Assembly (NCBI GenBank): GCA_907163375.1
Contig: CAJQUW010000533.1
Span: forward strand, 434,001 to 498,000
From: Prostheceraeus crozeri
Lineage: Eukaryota; Platyhelminthes; Polycladida; Euryleptidae
Reading direction: 5' to 3'
DNA: 64,000 nucleotides
The notes beneath the pieces are model-generated. The model searched no databases and was not told where the DNA came from. It saw only the letters and a program-made list of their open reading frames with translations. A program made the translations under genes and the position numbers. Positions 59,912 to 64,000 of this stretch are shown here, piece after piece (the stretch's first letter is position 1; the number at the start of each line of letters is the position of its first letter).

Positions 59912-62079
59912 CAGTGGTCGGATTTAGAATTTTCAGGATTTTCGTGCCCACCCCTCGAAATTCGTGCCCATGCAGTGCCACCAGCTCAAAGAACTTACTG
60001 CTTCGTATGTATCACTATAAATTGCATTGTCATTGAATTGCATAATCTTCATATTGTTTTTTTGAGCCCGTAAATGCACACTTGTTGCAGATACATGTAC
60101 ATGCAATAGAAACTAGTCAGCTGAAAATAATGCCTAGAAATGCACTTTGTATTTATAGCTACAAGTACGAGTATTATTCGTAGTACGCATATTACGTGGA
60201 AAAGTTTATAAAAATCATTACTTATTAGGAACAGCATTATCATCGTCACTGTCAAGGTAAACACCGATCACCCTTCTTTTCATGAACTTTTGAAATAGTC
60301 TGTCTGATCCCAAATTTTTCTCATCCATTAGTTTCGACATTTAATTTAAAAGAGCCTTCAGATTTTCATCCACATCATTCAGACTTTTCAGAGTCTCGTT
60401 ATATCTTCCTGATGAGTATCTTCGTTTTATCATCTTTGATTTTCTGTTCATTTTGTAATGTTGGTTTGTACTACTTCAAGCATTTAATAAGCTTTGTGGG
60501 CATGCCTTTAGTCGTGGGTTCGCCTGCTTATGTGTAGGCCTACGTCAATCATGTTAGAATGATCAAAAATTCTACAGCGGAAGTGATGTTACACGATATT
60601 CTTTATGTAGATAACCGTAGATACGTGCGTATGTGACAAAAATTCGTTGTTGATACATACACATCGTGGGAAAGTCAACATTTTGTGATATAAGGCCGAC
60701 GGACAACTATGTATTGACTGAACATTTGTTGCAAGTTAGAAACTCAATGCAAATCAAACTAGATCAAAATACACCTGCTAGATACTTAGCTAATTCATTG
60801 AAAAACAAGTATTTTCTCATTACTTGGCTGACGATGGATCGGTAAACACGGATTGCTGCTGCTAAGAAGGCAGTAACCGTCAGAAGAATATCTATCTACG
60901 CGCATAAAGCCTCCAGCCAATACGGCATTCTCGAGACTACATTGAGAAGACGTCAAAACTTCGATCAAAACTCTCGATCCCTAGTCGAGAGCCAAGAGCG
61001 GGAGTTAATGAAGTATTCGACGGATATGGTTCGCTTAGGGTTCAGATTGAAAACAATCGATGTGATTCGTTTTGCGAATACTGTGCCTGGAAATAACAGT
61101 TATATTGGCAGGAACTGGCGGTCCTCTTTCAAAAAAAAACGTGACAATATTTCACTGAGAGCGCTCGAGCCAGTAGCCCATGATCGAGAAACGATTGCTA
61201 AACGCGTCATGATGGACGACTTCTTCGACAAGAACGGAGCTTAGGGAGCCGAACTGCATCTGGAAGATAAGTCTCATCTCATAGCCCTGTAAAATCTGGA
61301 TGGAACTAGACTTCAAATGGCGGGAGGATCTAGGCGCCCGGTGATAAGTTATCATGAAGTATAAGTGCATGGATTACTGTGTTGATAATTTCTATTCTGA
61401 AGTTATGGGATGTTCAGTTGATCAGTTGAACTTCAGATTATTGACACAGGACTACTTCTCATTGGCAGCATCAATTATGAAGAAAAATTAATGGTAAAAC
61501 CTCATCGATATGTTAAATGAACAAAGAAATAATTATAATACCAATCTCATGGTAATTCCTTTCATGTATACACTACATAATCAAATATTACCACCAAATT
61601 GGAAGAGTAGGCTATACCATCGAATTAGCTTTAATTAGAGTTTACCTTCAAATTACCCGAGTCATCTATCATTTTTCTGATTGGTTTTCTTCTGTACGTA
61701 AATGAAACAATGGTGTGCTAGAGTCATAAGTGGCTCCCTGAACTACGCTGAGGAGTAAATATAGCTCGATCGAATGACGTATACCTGTAGTATTTCATTT
61801 TATTATTTTTGAAAAAATTGAAAAAGATTTGATTTCCAGAATCAGTAACGAATTAAGTTGTTTCGAATACATACATACAATGAATACATCGAATACGTAC
61901 AATGAATTAATACATGAAGCATGCAGCTATTAATACAGATTGTGTTCGAAAATTCAGGTGAATCTCAGAAAAAGATGGGCACGAATTTCAGGAAGTTCAA
62001 TTTTCGTGCCCACGCTCATTTTTCGTGTAATCGTGCCCACTTTCAACAACTTCGTGCCCGGGCCCGTGCCCGACCACTG
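59912..62079 (+). mobile_element. 2.2-kb element with CAGTGGTCGG ends and 6-bp duplication
   Basis: Ends CAGTGGTCGG / CCGACCACTG, flanked by TAAATG on both sides (59906-59911 and 62080-62085). Copies of ttcgtgcccac occur near both ends (59940-59973 and 62001-62065), all in the same orientation. The ends and duplication look hAT-like, but the only protein remains inside (60840-61370) are of pogo type, so the content and the ends disagree. Confidence 0.65.
60840..61370 (+). pseudogene. pogo/Tigger-type transposase N-terminal relic
   Basis: Frames read a psq-like helix-turn-helix end (ASSQYGILETTLRRRQNF), a CENP-B-like DNA-binding region (RELMKYSTDMVRLGFRLKTI ... GRNWRSSFKKKRDNISLR) and, after an in-frame stop at 61242-61244 and a second stop near 61290, NLDGTRLQM, which corresponds to the first catalytic Asp block (N-x-DETG). 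The rest of the catalytic core is missing. Confidence 0.6.
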
Positions 62080-62145
62080 TAAATGCCGCACTGAAAAGTA
62101 TGCGATTGTAAATAAACTTCGTGGCGTTTATCAGAGGAAATATGG

Positions 62146-64000
62146 AAAGGACATTTGAACGAACGACTGAAAGGTAATTTTTTCCTTTTTTTAATGAACG
62201 AATTATCGAACGGCATGTCTGAGAAGCCGATGGACGGTGATCGGAACGAACGGCTTTTTTGCTTGTTTGATTGAACGTGGCTGAACGGTAATTTAACCCC
62301 GGAAAACCCAGTATGAGAAATAATGGTAGAAAATCCTTGATACTATCCAAAATTGCTTATTTGCACACTCTGACTTCAATAAAGTAGTATTTTGAAATTT
62401 GAAGATATTTAAGTGCCAATTTGGGCATGGGTCACCAGTGAACCATTGGGCTATCGTGGTGTAGTGCTACCTCGAAAATTTCGATAAAAGAAAAATCTAT
62501 TGATGCTTTTTGAAATTACTTGCTTAACCATAAAGACAACAGTTCAATGACAATTCGTGAATAAAATGACATGAGACCTGTTGCTATTACACAATGCTTC
62601 CACCTCTTGTTATTGATTTAGTATTTCGAAAGTGCATGTACTATTCATAAGTTACTAAAAATCTACGCATATCATCATCAATACGGTTTAGCAGTGGTGA
62701 AAACTGAGGAAGTTTCACGTCCTTCCATGAAGCAGCTGATTACTAAGATGCCCACTTAATTATCATTTAATTCATCACTTGGTCACAAAACCTTGAACAG
62801 TTTGAATTCAAAAGCTGTGGTGAAGTAGGCCTACTTGCACTGTGATATCAATCTGACCACTACTTTTTAAAAACAGCATGCATTATGTTGCTTTTGCATC
62901 GATTAGAGTCATAAGCTGACGCGGGGCCCGCTTATGAAGGCTAATGAACGGAAGATCGAACGAATGGAGAAAATATGACCGTTTGAATGCCCTGAATGTG
63001 GCATATATACAGTACATGTAGACTGATAAGATAACATTGTAAATTCTATGTGACCTGCAATAGGATTTTATTAAGTAGAATGTGGGATAATTTACCCTTG
63101 GTCCTACGTATGACTGACAATGATAAGTGAGAGACGTAACTACGAGTGATGTCTTTAATAAAATGGTCTACCTCCACATAGCAAAATCCATCTCCTGTAT
63201 AGCATGAATAAAAGTGTTCTTTGTACATTGAGCCAAAATGTTTAGCCTGCTCAGAGTAATGGGAATGCATGAGCAAAATGAGAATAATCTACTCATGCGA
63301 GTTTGCCGGAATGCCACGACTGCATGCATAAGCCATAAAAACTAACTTTCGAACCGCAGTAGTGAATCAATTGATACAATATGTATTATCATCTAAATAT
63401 TTCAGATCGAATATAGCGGCATTTTTTTATTCATCTGTCCTAGCCATCTTTGAATTCCGAGTGAATATCTCAACTATGGCTGGAATCGCAGGTTTTGAAA
63501 CTTAATAAGCAACATGTGCATCAAAAATGCTTCTAACATGCACAAAAGCGCGCTATGGTAGATATTCACAACATTCTCTCACAGGTCCATACTAAGTGGA
63601 ATTTTTAAACAAGCTGCTTTGTGAGAAAAGCAAATACGTACTGGACATGAACTATCACTCGTACACTATTGATTGAATAAGATAGTCAATTTTAGTGATC
63701 GAGAATATCTCTATCATTTATTTCTATTTCCAAATAACTGATATTATTCTCATTTGTGATCCTAGTACAGTGGTTCCGGAGATCGCAATTCACCAAAGAA
63801 GAAAAAACGGAAAATCGGGAAAAACTGGGGTTTGGATGCATAAATTTGAAGTACTTGCATTGGACTAATTTCACAAAAAAAACGGAAAGACGAAAAAAGC
63901 GGAAAATTGCGATCCCTAAGTGGTTCCAACCTTTTCATGTTGGATACCCCAAAATAGAAAATCGTAGAATTTTTCATTATTCCGCGTACCCTCACCGATA
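62146..64000. other. no gene recognised; probably FAT4 intron
   Basis: Contains several gaacgaacg/gaacggt repeats around 62158-62300 and again at about 62945-62960 (gaacggaagatcgaacgaatgg), perhaps ends of a small repeat. No exon of the EGF or cadherin type was seen on the minus strand. Confidence 0.4.

Larger units (their letters stand above)
59337..62145. mobile_element. pogo-type non-autonomous element, split by an insertion
   Basis: The left end CCGCATTTCCTTTAATAAAC and the inverted right end (reverse complement CCATATTTCCTCTGATAAAC) resemble the ends of the pogo/Tigger element at 31671-33882 (CCGTATTTCCTCTATTAAGA). Internal aataaacgccgg and caataagcgtcgcc copies resemble that element's subterminal repeats too. 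Both flanks are AA, where TA would be expected. Without the insert it is about 635 bp and has no coding sequence. It lies upstream of the last visible FAT4 exon, probably inside a FAT4 intron. Confidence 0.6.

Noticed and set aside
60400-60440. Hammerhead-ribozyme-like start (ctgatgag)
   Set aside because: No matching GAAA core and closing stem in the right place; other ctgatga occurrences fail the same way.
1-64000. CRISPR arrays, operons, riboswitches, rRNA
   Set aside because: No evenly spaced repeats with unique spacers, no polycistronic bacterial gene layout and no rRNA-like conserved blocks; the window is eukaryotic.

Overview
This window looks like nuclear DNA from a non-vertebrate animal. 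Evidence: it is visibly AT-rich; a multi-exon FAT4/Fat cadherin gene has GT-AG introns of about 0.8-2.1 kb; there is a type II C-type-lectin-like gene; and there are many hAT, pogo/Tigger, CR1-like and tRNA-SINE elements. A marine invertebrate, perhaps a deuterostome such as an echinoderm or hemichordate, would fit, but the taxon is inference and the sequence does not decide it.

Layout. 268-1059 (-): intronless C-type-lectin-like membrane protein. 1815-3063: short element flanked by TA. 3312-11965: nested pile, in which a palindromic foldback element is split by two hAT elements, one in each arm (3475-9208, carrying a nearly whole transposase gene, and 9526-11802, a deletion derivative). 12083-16427: a third hAT element whose 738-codon transposase frame is whole. 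16428-22883: no recognised gene. 22884-23014 and 23220-27176: a short hAT-like repeat and a fourth, decayed hAT. 31671-33882: pogo/Tigger element with a decayed transposase. 36356-37915: ends of a LINE and of a GIY-YIG-bearing Penelope-like element. 42387-47150 (-): near full-length CR1-like LINE. 47640-48345 (-): fossil reverse-transcriptase element. 49505-59070 (-): the last six exons of FAT4, including the transmembrane segment and the whole cytoplasmic tail; its 5' part lies beyond 64000. 59337-62145: a pogo-type element split by another 2.2-kb element.

How parts relate. The host genes are independent: one putative recognition receptor and one giant cadherin of the Fat/Dachsous planar-polarity and Hippo pathway. 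Everything between them is mostly transposon-derived. The most striking pattern is in the hAT-like elements. Several have a BED-like zinc finger, an RNase-H-like catalytic core and a charged coiled-coil tail. All five have arrays of short subterminal repeats reading in the same direction at both ends, although their terminal repeats are inverted. Target-site duplications are 8 bp in two (perfect), 8 bp but diverged in one, and 6 bp in two. The element at 12083-16427 appears young and could still be active or could have been adopted by the host.
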